A stretch of 64,000 nucleotides of DNA. Origin: Panulirus ornatus (lineage: Eukaryota > Arthropoda > Malacostraca > Decapoda > Palinuridae). Positions 11,346 through 29,318 of this stretch are shown in pieces. Position numbers and translations under genes: made by a program. The stretch covers positions 27,114,187 through 27,178,186 of the forward strand of contig NC_092269.1 of NCBI RefSeq assembly GCF_036320965.1, given 5' to 3'. How positions within the stretch are numbered: position 1 is the first letter of the stretch; each line of letters begins with the position of its first letter. The notes beneath the pieces were generated by a model. That model had not been told where the DNA came from, made no database searches, and saw nothing but the letters and a program-made list of their open reading frames with translations.

Positions 11346-12656
11346 ATGGATTCCACACTGCTCTTCTATTACTTCTCTACAAGCTGTCCTGGATTTTCTC
11401 CTTTCTTTACTGCTTTCTCCAAATCGCTAATCAAGGCTCACCAACTGAAGTTACGCTTTGAATTCCTTAGGAAATGCCTTGATGAATAAGTGATGCCAAG
11501 ATCTGTCCTACCTCAACGTTTGTTGCAGCTGTCTGGTCGACCTTTTGACCAATATCAAAACATTATTTTAAAGGAAAATATTGAATTAAAGAAACTTGAA
11601 ATGGAGGAGGCTTTTCGCATTTCAAGAGAGAAGAAGCATGCCTTTCAAATGACAATACCGACACACTGGAAGAACCGGATGTTGGACAATTGCTATGATG
11701 AATTAAGGAAAGAACGCAATAGGCTACAAGTGTCACTAAATAGTAAGTTGGACCATCTTATTGAAAACAGCGACTGTACCAAGAACACTAACCCATCTTT
11801 TGTGGTAAATCTGTCTAATAAACAACTAGATAAAGATTCTTTGCGTGCATTAGGCTATGATTTAAGTTTTGTGTGCTCTAACAGAGAAACCAGCTGTGTT
11901 GATGTCACAAAGTCTTTTTGTAATTTAGAAAAATACAGTAATTTAAGTAATGATGATATTAATATTTGCAAGGGTTTAGTGTATGCCAGTTTGTCAAAAC
12001 CAGTGAAAGCTAATTGCCCTAAAAGATTCATAAGAGCTATTAACACCTTAAAAAAAGACAAGGATATACATATTACTAAAGCAGATAAGGCTAACACTGT
12101 TGTGATTTTAGACAAAAGCAACTATTTATCTAAAATGAATGATCTTCTAAATGATAACACAACATATTCTAAACTTAGTAAAAATCCCTTAGAAGCAGTT
12201 AATTCTCACCTCAATAAAGAATTGAAGTTGTTGTTGAAAGGTAACATTTCTCATATCAAAAATTTGACATCTTTGTCCCCTTCATTGCCAAATATGTATG
12301 GACCTATCAAAACACCTAAACAAAATTTTCCAGCAAGACCTATAGTGAGTTCAGTAGGCTCCATTACATATAAATTATCAAAATGGTTAGTTTCCTTACT
12401 AAGCCCTTTAGTGGGTAAGGTATCAAATTCTAATATCATGAACAATGTAGATTTAGTCAACAAGCTAAACAATATCAATATTGATTTTGATTTCAAACTA
12501 GTTAGCTTTGATATTTCTTCACTTTTCACTAAAGTTCCAGTTGATAACCTTTTAGAATATCTATTTGATGTCTTGGATGATATTCATTTACCTGTTTCAA
12601 AGTCTAATTTCACTGAACTGATAAAATTGTGTATAAAGGACTGTATTTCAATTTAA
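11346..12656 (+). pseudogene. Reverse transcriptase of P2-right, N-terminal and central part
   Basis: The ATG at 11346 corresponds to 9685 of the left arm. One in-frame TAA lies at 11487-11489, where the left arm codes glutamine. After it the frame stays open to 12656 and carries KADKANTVV, ARPIVSSVGS and VSFDISSLFTKVP. The frame is lost just before the GNPLSP and YVDD blocks by a 2-bp deletion. Those blocks continue in another frame at ~12660-12815. Confidence 0.85.
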
Positions 12657-12905
12657 TGGAGATTATTATGCTCAAAAATATGGTATGGCAATGGGTAACC
12701 CTCTTTCACCAGTACTAAGTAATCTTTATATGGAATTTTTTGAAACAAAATTACTAAAGGATATCTTACCTTCTAATGCAATTTGGTTTACGTATGTAGA
12801 TGATGTTCTTTGTGTTTGACCAAAAAATGAAAATTTACAAATATTTCTCCCCTTAACAATTTAGTACCTTCCATCAAATTTGCTGTAGAAAATGAAAATA
12901 ATGGC

Positions 12906-13688
12906 GTGTTACCATTTTTAGATTGCATGATCCATAGACAAGGAAACAAGTTTAAGTTTAGCATACACAGAAAACCCACCAATGTATGCTCATATATCCA
13001 TTATTACTCATCTCAACATGACAGAGTTATATTATCATCATTTCAATCTATGTTCCTAAGAACATTACGTATTTGCAGTCCAGAGTTTATTGATGATGAG
13101 TTTGAGAAGATGTATTCTATTGGATCTAAGTTAAAGTACCCTAGATCTTTCATTGATATCCTTAAGTTAGCAAAGAAATCATTTTATAGAGTTGAGCCCA
13201 AACCTCCCATTGAAACCAAGAATCTTTTAGTTCTCCCTTTTAATAATAATTTAACTTTGCTTCCCATGTTGCTTAAATCCTTTAATGTAAATGTTGCCTT
13301 TAGCAACAATAATACTATAAAGAATATCTTAATCAGGAATTCACCAGAAAATTCTCTTGGTTGCATCTATAAAGTTCCTTGTGGAAACTGTGATAAATTT
13401 CATGTTTGTCAGACTGGTAAGGATCTTTCTGTTAGACTTAAGCAACATAAATATAGTATAAGAACAGGACAAGAATCAAATGCCTTGTTTAATCATGTTA
13501 AAAACTATGATCATTTTATTGACTGGAGTAACGCCATCTTAGTTGTTAACTCTAACTCTATTACCAAGAGAAATATCATTGAATCTTCTATTATTAAATG
13601 CACAAAGAATTATAATCTTAATAGTAGTGATGGTCTGTACAAATTAGAAAACTTTATTGTTGATAAGATTTGTAAAATAAGTTTATGA
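12906..13688 (+). pseudogene. RT C-terminus and GIY-YIG endonuclease of P2-right
   Basis: A 260-codon segment starting after the broken palm. It keeps LPFLDCMIHR, the connecting region, GCIYKVPCGNC and the SVRLKQH block. The second half of the endonuclease signature reads FHVCQTGK instead of FYVGQTGK, so the catalytic-type tyrosine and glycine are lost. The C-terminus KICKISL is one residue pair shorter than in sister copies. Defective. Confidence 0.85.
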
Positions 13689-13790
13689 ACGCTCGTTGTA
13701 TGTTTTGGACAATCACATGTTTACCAAATGGCGTCCTAGCTTCGTCTCTGCGATGTATATCAACTGACTGTTATATTTCTCTCTTGTGTC

Positions 13791-13831
13791 TCCCCTGATG
13801 ATGTGATTATTACATGAAAGTGCACTTGGGA
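13791..13831 (+). ncRNA. Candidate hammerhead ribozyme downstream of P2-right
   Basis: TCCC, CTGATGA, GAAA, GTGCAC, TT and GGGA are intact. Stem II reads GTG/CAT, giving one G-U wobble. Together with 11230-11270 it brackets a ~2.56 kb unit, as expected if ribozymes process tandem PLE transcripts. Confidence 0.65.
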
Positions 13832-13866
13832 ACTTTTCGTGTTTCATTTTCCCCGTGGACTTATAG

Positions 13867-15306
<1,440 letters not shown>

Positions 15307-15348
15307 TATATATACATATGCTCTGTATATATTTATTATTATTATTAT

Positions 15349-17610
15349 ACTTTGTCGCTGTCTCCCGCGTTTGCGAGGTAGCGCAAGGAAGCAGACGAAA
15401 GAAATGGCCCAACCCCCCCCCCATACACATGTATATACATACGTCCACACACGCAAATATACATACCTACACAGCTTTCCATGGTTTACCCCAGACGCTT
15501 CACATGCCTTGATTCAATCCACTGACAGCACGTCAACCCCGGTATACCACATCGCTCCAATTCACTCTATTCCTTGCCCTCCTTTCACCCTCCTGCATGT
15601 TCAGGCCCCGATCACACAAAATCTTTTTCACTCCATCTTTCCACCTCCAATTGGGTCTCCCTCTTCTCCTCGTTCCCTCCACCTCCGACACATATATCCT
15701 CTTGGTCAATCTTTCCTCACTCATTCTCTCCATGTGCCCAAACCACTTCAAAACACCCTCTTCTTCTCTCTTAACCACGCTCTTTTTATTTCCACACATC
15801 TCTCTTACCCTTACGTTACTCACTCGATCAAACCACCTCACACCACACATTGTCCTCAAACATCTCATTTCCAGCACATCCACCCTCCTGCGCACAACTC
15901 TATCCATAGCCAACGCCTCGCAACCATACAACATTGTTGGAACCACTATTCCTTCAAACATACCCATTTTTGCTTTCCGAGATAATGTTCTCGACTTCCA
16001 CACATTCTTCAAGGCCCCCAGAATTTTCGCCCCCTCCCCCACCCTATGATCCACTTCCGCTTCCATGGTTCCATCCGCTGCCAGATCCACTCCCAGATAT
16101 CTAAAACACTTCACTTCCTTCAGTTTTTCTCCATTCAAACTCACCTCCCAATTGACTTGACCCTCAACCCTACTGTACCTAATAACCTTGCTCTTATTCA
16201 CATTTACTCTTAACTTTCTTCTTCCACACCCTTTACCAAACTCAGTCACCAGCTTCTGCAGTTTCTCACATGAATCAGCCACCAGCGCTGTATCATCAGC
16301 GAACAACAACTGACTCACTTCCCAAGCTCTCTCATCCCCAACAGACTTCATACTTGCCCCTCTTTCCAAAACTCTTGCATTTACCTCCCTAACAACCCCA
16401 TCCATAAACAAATTAAACAACCATGGAGACATCACACACTCCTGCTGCAAACCTACATTCACTGAGAACCAATCACTTTCCTCTCTTCCTACACGTACAC
16501 ATGCCTTACATCCTCGATAAAAACTTTTCACTGCTTCTAACAACTTTCCTCCTACACCATATATTCTTAATACCTTCCACAGAGCATCTCTATCAACTCT
16601 ATCATATGCCTTCTCCAGATCCATAAATGCTACATACAAATCCATTTGCTTTTCTAAGTATTTCTCACATACATTCTTCAAAGCAAACACCTGATCCACA
16701 CATCCTCTACCACTTCTGAAACCACACTGCTCTTCCCCAATCTGATGCTCTGTACATGCCTTCACCCTCTCAATCAATACCCTCCCATATAATTTACCAG
16801 GAATACTCAACAAACTTATACCTCTGTAATTTGAGCACTCACTCTTATCCCCTTTGCCTTTGTACAATGGCACTATGCACGCATTCCGCCAATCCTCAGG
16901 CACCTCACCATGAATCATATATACATTAAATAACCTTACCAACCAGTCAACAATACAGTCACCCCCTTTTTTAATAAATTCCACTGCAATACCATCCAAA
17001 CCTGCTGCCTTGCCGGCTTTCATCTTCCGCAAAGCTTTCACTACCTCTTCTCTGTTTAACAAATCATTTTCCCTAACCCTCTCACTTTGCACACCCCCTC
17101 GACCAAAACACCCTATATCTGCAACTCTATCATCAAACACATTCAACAAACTTTCAAAATACTCACTCCATCTCCTTCTCACATCACCACTACTTGTTAT
17201 CACCTCCCCATTTGCGCCCTTCACTGAAGTTCCCATTTGCTCCCTTGTCTTACGCACTTTATTTACCTCCTTCCAGAACATCTTTTTATTCGCCCTAAAA
17301 TTTAATGATACTCTCTCACCCCGACTCTCATTTCCCCTTTTTTTCACCTCTTGCACCTTTCTCTTGACCTCCTGTCTCTTTCATTTATACATCTCACACT
17401 CAATTGCATTTTTTCCCTGCAAAAATCGTCCAAATGCCTCTCTCTTCTCTTTCACTAATACTCTTACTTCTTCATCCCACCACTCACTACCCTTTCTAAT
17501 CAACCCACCTCCCACTCTTCTCATGCCACAAGCATCTTTTGCGCAATCCATCACTGATTCCCTAAATACATCCCATTCCTCCCCCACTCCCCTTACTTCC
17601 ATTGTTCTCA

Positions 17611-17612
<2 letters not shown>
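15349..17612 (-). mobile_element. RTE-like LINE copy L4
   Basis: Minus-strand copy from the end of the endonuclease region to the 3' end, short 3' UTR (15349-15532). The RT to C-terminus frame is open for 607 codons. One TGA near 17380 separates it from the upstream segment 17611-17381. The 5' end stops in a ~40 bp TA repeat, beyond which L5 runs in the opposite direction. Confidence 0.92.
15533..17356 (-). CDS. RTE reverse transcriptase and C-terminal region (partial, L4)
   Basis: A 607-codon open segment of the RTE protein without the endonuclease. In order it shows the [12 protein letters not shown] finger motif, [53 protein letters not shown] (motif A), the [12 protein letters not shown] block (motif B, usually RQGCVMSP), [12 protein letters not shown] (motif C) and the basic [10 protein letters not shown] tail. 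The motif B change G-to-E may weaken activity. There is no start codon; the frame begins after a nonsense codon, so this is a remnant rather than a functional gene. Confidence 0.8.
   Translation of the reverse strand: MQEVKKRGNESRGERVSLNFRANKKMFWKEVNKVRKTREQMGTSVKGANGEVITSSGDVRRRWSEYFESLLNVFDDRVADIGCFGRGGVQSERVRENDLLNREEVVKALRKMKAGKAAGLDGIAVEFIKKGGDCIVDWLVRLFNVYMIHGEVPEDWRNACIVPLYKGKGDKSECSNYRGISLLSIPGKLYGRVLIERVKACTEHQIGEEQCGFRSGRGCVDQVFALKNVCEKYLEKQMDLYVAFMDLEKAYDRVDRDALWKVLRIYGVGGKLLEAVKSFYRGCKACVRVGREESDWFSVNVGLQQECVMSPWLFNLFMDGVVREVNARVLERGASMKSVGDERAWEVSQLLFADDTALVADSCEKLQKLVTEFGKGCGRRKLRVNVNKSKVIRYSRVEGQVNWEVSLNGEKLKEVKCFRYLGVDLAADGTMEAEVDHRVGEGAKILGALKNVWKSRTLSRKAKMGMFEGIVVPTMLYGCEALAMDRVVRRRVDVLEMRCLRTMCGVRWFDRVSNVRVREMCGNKKSVVKREEEGVLKWFGHMERMSEERLTKRIYVSEVEGTRRRGRPNWRWKDGVKKILCDRGLNMQEGERRARNRVNWSDVVYRG

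Positions 17613-17652
<40 letters not shown>
17613..17652. repeat. (TA)n microsatellite between head-to-head RTE copies
   Basis: Forty bp of TA repeats. The 5' ends of L4 (minus) and L5 (plus) meet here. The matching position in the second duplication unit is 22634-22680. Confidence 0.95.
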
Positions 17653-17654
<2 letters not shown>

Positions 17655-19945
17655 AAAGAGACAGGAGGTCAAGAGAAAGGTGCAAGAGGTGAAAAAGAGG
17701 GCAAATGAGAGTTGGGGTGAGAGAGTATCATTAAATTTTAGGGAGAATAAAAAGATGTTCTGGAAGGAGGTAAATAAAGTGCGTAAAACAAGGGAGCAAA
17801 TGGGAACTTCAGTGAAGGGCGCTAATGGGGAGATGATAACAAGTAGTGGTGATGTGAGAAGGAGATGGAGTGAGTATTTTGAAGGTTTGTTGAATGTGTT
17901 TGATGATAGAGTGGCAGGTATAGGGTGTCTTGGTCGAGGTGGTGTGCAAATTGAGAGGGTTGGGGAAAATGATTTGGTAAACAGAGAAGAGGTAGTAAAA
18001 GCTTTGCGGAAGATGAAAGCCGGCAAGGCAGCAGGTTTGAATGGTATTGCAGTGGAATTTATTAGAAAAGGGGGTGCTTGTATTGTTGACTGGTTGGTAA
18101 GGTTATTTAATGTATGTATGACTCATGGTGAGGTGCCTGAGGATTGGCGGAATGCGTGCATAGTGCCATTGTACAAAGGCAAAGGGGATAAGAGTGAGTG
18201 CTCAAATTACAGATGTATAAGTTTGTTGAGTATTCCTGGTAAATTATATGGGAGTGTATTGATTGAGAGGGTGAAGGCATGTACAGAGCATCAGATTGGG
18301 GAAGAGCAGTGTGGTTTCAGAAGTGGTGGAGGATGTGTGGATCAGGTGTTTGCTTTGAAGAATGTATGTGAGAAATACTTAGAAAAGCAAATAGATTTGT
18401 ATGTAGCATTTATGGATCTGGAGAAGGCATATGATATAGTTGATAGAGATGCTCTGTGGAAGGTATCAAGAATATATGGTGTGGGTGGCAAGTTGTTAGA
18501 AGCAGTGAAAAGTTTTCATCGAGGATGTAAGGCATGTGTACGTGTAGGAAGAGAGGAAAGTGATTGGTTCTCAGTGAATGTAGGTTTGCGGCAGGGGTGT
18601 GTGATGTCTCCATGGTTGTTTAATTTGTTTATGGATGGGGTTGTTAGGGAGGTGAATGCAACAGTTTTGGAAAGAAGGGCAAGAATGAAGTCTGTTGTGG
18701 ATGAGAGAGCTTGGGAAGTGAGTCAGTTGTTGTTCGCTGATGATACAACGCTGGTGGCTGATTCATGTGAGAAACTGCAGAAGCTGGTGACTGAGTTTGG
18801 TAAAGTGTGTGAAAGAAGAAAGTTAAGAGTAAATGTGAATAAGAGCAAGGTTATTAGGTACAGTAGGGTTGAGGGTGAAGTCAACTGGGAGGTAAGTTTG
18901 AATCGAGAAAAATTGGAAAAAGTGAAGTGTTTTAGATATCTGGGAGTGGATCTGGCAGCGGATGGAACCATGGAAGCGGAAGTGAATCATAGGGTGGGGG
19001 AGGGGGCGAAAATCCTGGGAGCCTTGAGGAATATGTGAAAGTCGAGAACATTATCACGGAAAGCAAAAATGGTTATGTTTGAAGGAATATTGGTTCCTAC
19101 AATGTTGTATGGTTGCGAGGCGTGGGCTATGGATGGAGTTGTGCGCAGGAGGATGGATGTGCTGGAAATGAGATGTTTGAGGACAATGTGTGGTGTGAGG
19201 TGGTTTGATCGAGTAAGTAATGTAAGGGTAAGAGAGATGTGTGGAAATAATAAGAGCGTGGTTGAGAGAGCAGAAGAGGGTGTTTTGAAATGGTTTGGGC
19301 ACATGGAGAGAATGAGTGAGGAAAGATTGACCAAGAGGATATATGTGTCGGAGGTGGAGGGAACGAGGAGAAGTGGGAGACCACATTGGAGGTGGACAGA
19401 TGGAGTGAAAGAGATTTTGAGTGATCGGGGCCTGAACATGTAGGAGGGTGAAAGGCGGGCAAGGAATAGAGTGTATTGGATCGATGTGGTATACCAGGGT
19501 TGACGTGCTGTTAGTGGATTGAATCACTGCATATGAAGCGTCTGGGGTAAACCATGGAAAGCTGTGTGGGTTCTGGATGTGGAAAGGGAGCTGTGGTTTC
19601 GGGCATTATTGCATGACAGCTAGAGACTGAGTGTGAACGAATGAGGCTTTTGTTGTCTTTTCCTAGCGCTACCCCGCACACATAAGGGGGGAGGTGGATG
19701 GTATTCCATGTGTGGTGTGGTGGCGATGGGAATGTATAAAGGCAGACAGTGTGAATTGTGTGCATGGGTATATATGTATGTGTCTGTGTGTGTATATATA
19801 TGTGTACATTGAGATGTATAGGTATGTATATTTGCGTGTGTGGACGTGTGTGTATATACATGTGTATGGGGCTGGGTTGGGCCATTTCTTTCGTCTGTTT
19901 CCTTGCGGTACCTCGCAAACGCGGGAGACAGCGACAAAGCAAAAC
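17653..19945 (+). mobile_element. RTE-like LINE copy L5
   Basis: Plus-strand copy starting in the linker ([16 protein letters not shown]). It is open from ~17653 to 19038 and again at 19069-19443. A TGG-to-TGA change at 19036-19038 and a CAG-to-TAG at 19441 are stops shared with L7 at 24065 and 24470. It also shares unusual residues with L7 (AGLNG, NYRCISLL, AYDIVDR). The 3' UTR is the long form, ending in AAACAATAAAATAAGTGAT before TA repeats. Confidence 0.92.
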
Positions 19946-19955
19946 AATAAAATAA

Positions 19956-20047
<92 letters not shown>

Positions 20048-20050
20048 TTT

Positions 20051-20144
<94 letters not shown>

Positions 20145-20164
20145 GTATATGTACATAATGTATA

Positions 20165-20243
<79 letters not shown>

Positions 20244-20267
20244 CATATATGTATGTATATATATATA

Positions 20268-20356
<89 letters not shown>

Positions 20357-20367
20357 ATTATTATTAT
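19946..20367. repeat. Compound (TA)n / T-run / TATG microsatellite
   Basis: Long TA repeats are interrupted by a ~21 bp T-run at 20031-20051 and by TACATA / TATGTA variants around 20120-20310, ending in (TTA)n at 20352-20366. The 3' ends of L5 (plus) and L6 (minus) face each other across it. Confidence 0.93.
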
Positions 20368-22631
20368 ACTTTGTCGCTGTCTCCCGCGGTTTGCGAGGTA
20401 GCGCAAGGAAACAGACGAAAGAAATGGCCCCCCCCCCCCCCCCCCATCCACATGTATATACATACGTCCACACACGCAAATATACATACCTACACAGCTT
20501 TCCATGGTTTACCCCAGACGCTTCACATGCCTTATTCAATCCACTGACAGCACGTCAACCCCGGTATACCACATCGCTCCAATTCACTCTATTCCTTGCC
20601 CTCCTTTCACCCTCCTGCATGTTCAGGCCCCGATCACACAAAATCTTTTTCACTCCATCTTTCCACCTCCAATTTGGTCTCCCTCTTCTCCTCGTTCCCT
20701 CCACCTCCGACACATATATCCTCTTGGTCAATCTTTCCTCACTCATTCTCTCCATGTGCCCAAACCACTTCAAAACACCCTCTTCTTCTCTCTTAACCAC
20801 GCTCTTTTTATTTCCACACATCTCTCTTACCCTTACGTTACTCACTCGATCAAACCACCTCACACCACACATTGTCCTGAAACATCTCATTTCCAGCACA
20901 TCCATCCTCCTGCGCACAACTCTATCCATAGCCCACGCCTCGCAACCATACAACATTGTTGGAACCACTATTCCTTCAAACATACCCATTTTTGCTTTCC
21001 GAGATAATGTTCTCGACTTCCACACATTCTTCAAGGCCCCCAGAATTTTCGCCCCCTCCCCCACCCTATGATCCACTTCCGCTTCCATGGTTCCATCCGC
21101 TGCCAGATACAATCCCAGATATCTAAAACACTTCACTTCCTCCAGTTTTTCTCCATTCAAACTCATCTCTCAATTGAATTGACCCTCAACCCTACTGTAC
21201 CTAATAACCTTGCTCTTATTTACATTTACTCTTAACTTTCTTCTTTCACACACTTTACCAAACTCAGTTACCATCTTCTGCAGTTTCTCACATGAATCAG
21301 CCACCAGCGCTGTATCATCAGCGAACAACAAATGACTCACTTCCCAAGCTCTCTCATCCCCAACAGACTTCATACTTGCCCCTCTTTCCAAAACTCTTGC
21401 ATTTACCTCCCTAACAACCCCATCCATAAACAAATTAAACAACCATGGAGACATCACACACCCCTGCTGCAAACCTACATTCACTGAGAACCAATCACTT
21501 TCCTCTCTTCCTACACGTACACATGCCTTACATCCTCGATAAAAACTTTTCACTGCTTCTAACAACTTTCCTCCCACACCATATATTCTTAATACCTTCC
21601 ACAGAGCATCTCTATCAACTCTATCATATGCCTTCTCCAGATCCATAAATGCTATATACAAATCCATTTGCTTTTCTAAGTATTTCTCACATACATTCTT
21701 CAAAGCAAACACCTGATCCACACATCCTCTACCACTTCTGAAACAACACTGCTCTTCCTCAATCTGATGCTCTGTACATGCCTTCACCCTCTCAATCAAT
21801 ACCCTCCCATATAATTTACCAGGAATACTCAACAAACTTATACCTCTGTAATTTGAGCACTCACTCTTATCCCCTTTGCCTTTGTACAATGGCACTATGC
21901 ACGCATTCCGCCAATCCTCAGGCACCTCACCATGAGTCATACATACATTAAATAACCTTACCAACCAGTCAACAATACAGTCACCCCCTTTTTTAATGAA
22001 TTCCACTGCAATACCATCCAAACCTGCTGCCTTGCCGGCTTTCATCTTCCGCAAAGCTTTCACGACCTCTTCTCTGTTTACGAAATCATTTTCCCTAACC
22101 CTCTCACTTTGCATACCAACTCGACCAAAACACCCTATACTGCCACTCTATCATCAAACACATTCAACAAACCTTCAAAATTCTTACTCCATCTCCTTCT
22201 CACATCACCACTACTTGTTATCACCTCCCCATTTGCGCCCTTCACTGAAGTTCCCATTTGCTCCCTTGTCTTACGCACTTTATTTACCTCCTTCCAGAAC
22301 ATCTTTTTATTCTCCCTAAAATTTAATGATACTCTCTCACCCCGACTCTCATTTGCCCTTTTTTTCACCTCTTGCACCTTTCTCTTGACCTCCTGTCTCT
22401 TTCTTTTATACATCTCACACTCAATTGCATTTTTTCCCTGCAAAAATCGTCCAAATGCCTCTCTCTTCTCTTTCACTAATACTCTTACTTCTTCATCCCA
22501 CCACTCACTACCCTTTCTAATCAACCCACCTCCCACTCTTCTCATGCCACAAGCATCTTTTGCGCAATCCATCACTGATTCCCTAAATACATCCCATTCC
22601 TCCCCCACTCCCCTTACTTCCATTGTTCTCA

Positions 22632-22633
<2 letters not shown>
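20368..22633 (-). mobile_element. RTE-like LINE copy L6
   Basis: Minus-strand copy with the same extent as L4. Frames: 22632-22135, 22114-21170 and 21166-20555. Breaks: one base lost near 22138 (where L4 reads TATATCTGC) and a TGA near 21169 in the ATTGAATTGA region. It has the short 3' UTR with an unusually long C-run at 20428-20446. Several base differences match L3 rather than L4 (ATATAC near 21650, CTTCCTCAATC near 21757, ATTGAATTG near 21175), so it is a mosaic. Confidence 0.92.

Positions 22634-22680
<47 letters not shown>
22634..22680. repeat. (TA)n microsatellite between L6 and L7
   Basis: About 47 bp of TA repeats at the same element positions as 17613-17652, slightly longer. Confidence 0.95.
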
Positions 22681-22683
<3 letters not shown>

Positions 22684-24974
22684 AAAGAGACAGGAGGTCA
22701 AGAGAAAGGTGCAAGAGGTGAAAAAGAGGGCAAATGAGAGTTGGGGTGAGAGAGTATCATTAAATTTTAGGGAGAATAAAAAGATGTTCTGGAAGGAGGT
22801 AAATAAAGTGCGTAAAACAAGGGAGCAAATGGGAACTTCAGTGAAGGGCGCTAATGGGGAGATGATAACAAGTAGTGGTGATGTGAGAAGGAGATGGAGT
22901 GAGTATTTTGAAGGTTTGTTGAATGTGTTTGATGATAGAGTGGCAGGTATAGGGTGTCTTGGTCGAGGTGGTGTGCAAAGTGAGAGGGTTGGGGAAAATG
23001 ATTTGGTAAACAGAGAAGAGGTAGTAAAAGCTTTGCGGAAGATGAAAGCCGGCAAGGCAGCAGGTTTGAATGGTATTGCAGTGGAATTTATTAGTAAAGG
23101 GGGTGCCTGTATTGTTGACTGGTTGGTAAGGTTATTTAATGTATGTATGACTCATGGTGAGGTGCCTGAGGATTGGCGGAATGCGTGCATAGTGCCATTG
23201 TACAAAGGCAAAGGGGATAAGAGTGAGTGCTCAAATTACAGATGTATAAGTTTGTTGAGTATTCCTGGTAAATTATATGGGAGGGTATTGATTGAGAGGG
23301 TGAAGGCATGTACAGAGCATCAGATTGGGGAAGAGCAGTGTGGTTTCAGAAGTGGTGGAGGATGTGTGGATCAGGTGTTTGCTTTGAAGAATGTATGTGA
23401 GAAATACTTAGAAAAGCAAATAGATTTGAATGTAGCATTTATGGATCTGGAGAAGGCATATGATATAGTTGATAGAGATGCTCTGTGGAAGGTATCAAGA
23501 ATATATGGTGTGGGTGGCAAGTTGTTAGAAGCAGTGAAAAGTTTTCATCGAGGATGTAAGGCATGTGTACGTGTAGGAAGAGAGGAAAGTGATTGGTTCT
23601 CAGTGAATGTAGGTTTGCGGCAGGGGTGTGTGATGTCTCCATGGTTGTTTAATTTGTTTATGGATGGGGTTGTTAGGGAGGTGAATGCAAGAGTTTTGGA
23701 AAGAGGGGCAAGAATGAAGTCTCTTGTGGATGAGAGAGCTTGGGAAGTGAGTCAGTTGTTGTTCGCTGATGATACAACGCTGGTGGCTGATTCATGTGAG
23801 AAACTGCAGAAGCTGGTGACTGAGTTTGGTAAAGTGTGTGAAAGAAGAAAGTTAGGAGTAAATGTGAATAAGAGCAAGGTTATTAGGTACAGTAGGGTTG
23901 AGGGTGAAGTCAATTGGGAGGTAAGTTTGAATCGAGAAAAATTGGAGGAAGTGAAGTGTTTTAGATATCTGGGAGTGGATCTGGCAGCGGATGGAACCAT
24001 GGAAGCGGAAGTGAATCATAGGGTGGGGGAGGCGGCGAAAATCCTGGGAGCCTTGAAGAATATTTGAAAGTCGAGAACATTATCACGGAAAGCAAAAATG
24101 GTTATGTTTGAAGGAATATTGGTTCCTACAATGTTGTATGGTTGCGAGGCGTGGGCTATGGATGGAGTTGTGCGCAGGAGGGTGGATGTGCTAGAAATGA
24201 GATGTTTGAGGACAATGTGTGGTGTGAGGTGGTTTGATCGAGTAAGTAATGTAAGGGTAAGAGAGATGTGTGGAAATAATAAGAGCGTGGTTGAGAGAGC
24301 AGAAGAGGGTGTTTTGAAATGGTTTGGGCACATGGAGAGAATGAGTGAGGAAAGATTGACCAAGAGGATATATGTGTCGGAGGTGGAGGGAACGAGGAGA
24401 AGTGGGAGACCACATTGGAGGTGGAAAGATGGAGTGAAAAAGATTTTGAGTGATCGGGGCCTGAACATGTAGGAGGGTGAAAGGCGGGCAAGGAATAGAG
24501 TGTATTGGATCGATGTGGTATACCAGGGTTGACGTGCTGTCAGTGGATTGAATCACTGCATATGAAGCGTCTGGGGTAAACCATGGAAAGCTGTGTGGGT
24601 TCTGGATGTGGAAAGGGAGCTGTGGTTTCGGGCATTATTGCATGACAGCTAGAGACTGAGTGTGAACGAATGAGGCTTTTGTTGTCTTTTCCTAGCGCTA
24701 CCCCGCACACATAAGGGGGGAGGTGGATGGTATTCCATGTGTGGTGTGGTGGCGATGGGAATGTATAAAGGCAGACAGTGTGAATTGTGTGCATGGGTAT
24801 ATATGTATGTGTCTGTGTGTGTATATATATGTGTACATTGAGATGTATAGGTATGTATATTTGCGTGTGTGGACGTGTGTGTATATACATGTGTATGGGG
24901 GTGGGTTGGGCCATTTCTTTCGTCTGTTTCCTTGCGGTACCTTGCAAATGCGGGAGACAGCGACAAAGCAAAAC
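22681..24974 (+). mobile_element. RTE-like LINE copy L7
   Basis: Plus-strand copy equivalent to L5, offset by ~5029 bp. The frame is open from ~22681 to 24067 (RT including RQGCVMSP and FADD) and at 24098-24472 (C-terminal tail). It carries the same two stops as L5. The long 3' UTR ends with AAACAATAAATAAGTGAT at 24988. Confidence 0.92.
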
Positions 24975-24983
24975 AATAAATAA

Positions 24984-28757
<3,774 letters not shown>

Positions 28758-28874
28758 AAATGAATGAAAAAATGAATGTCACATAATGGTTCAACCTCTG
28801 GCTATGGAAAAAGGAAATGTATAATTTATTTACACAAACGTCAATAGCAGTTCTCATCCATTTAACCACTGTAT

Positions 28875-28877
<3 letters not shown>
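28758..28877. other. Short unassigned AT-rich sequence
   Basis: Beyond the L8 leader this matches none of the repeats in the window. No coding or RNA signal seen. Confidence 0.4.

Positions 28878-28960
<83 letters not shown>
28878..28960. repeat. (TA)n microsatellite
   Basis: About 83 bp of TA repeats, adjoining the 3' end of the old S copy at 28973. Confidence 0.95.
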
Positions 28961-28961
<1 letters not shown>

Positions 28962-28972
28962 CTTTATTTTTC

Positions 28973-29205
28973 CTTACATATTCTCCATTTCCCGCGTTAG
29001 GAAGATAGCGTTAAGAACAGAGGATTGAGCCTTAGAGTGAAAATCTTCACTTCCATCTTTGTCTATTCCTCGTTTTGGAAAAGTGAAAACTGGAGGGGAG
29101 TATTTCCAACCCCCCTCCCCCACCCTCATCCTTGCTCCAACCCACTTTATTCGCCTTCTACGTCACGCAGGGAATACGGACGAAGAATTCTTTTTCCTCT
29201 AATGG
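28973..29205 (-). mobile_element. Short non-autonomous RTE-related element S1 (diverged)
   Basis: On the minus strand it has the S-family order: CTGCGTGACGTAGAAGGCG-like 5' part, a C/G-rich block, GAACAGAGG-complement block, and the 3' motif CCCGCGTTAG (plus-strand view at 28990). Clearly more diverged than S3 or S6, so probably an old insertion. No coding capacity. Confidence 0.7.
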
Positions 29206-29210
29206 AGAAA

Positions 29211-29318
29211 TGATTATTCAAATGCCGTGGAATCGAATATCCTTCGTCTCTGGTGAGCAGCGGGGTCTCCACTGGTGAAACCCCATCATGCTCACACAAC
29301 CAGCAGATAGCATTAGGG
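29211..29318. other. Unassigned sequence
   Basis: Spacer between S1 and the tRNA-like repeat. No recognisable feature. Confidence 0.35.

Noticed and set aside
19620..20505. Long open frames coding for Ile-Tyr repeats (also at 24540-25419, 52066-52961, 58027-58402 and elsewhere)
   Set aside because: They are translations of (TA)n microsatellites, open on both strands because TATATA has no stop codon in any frame.
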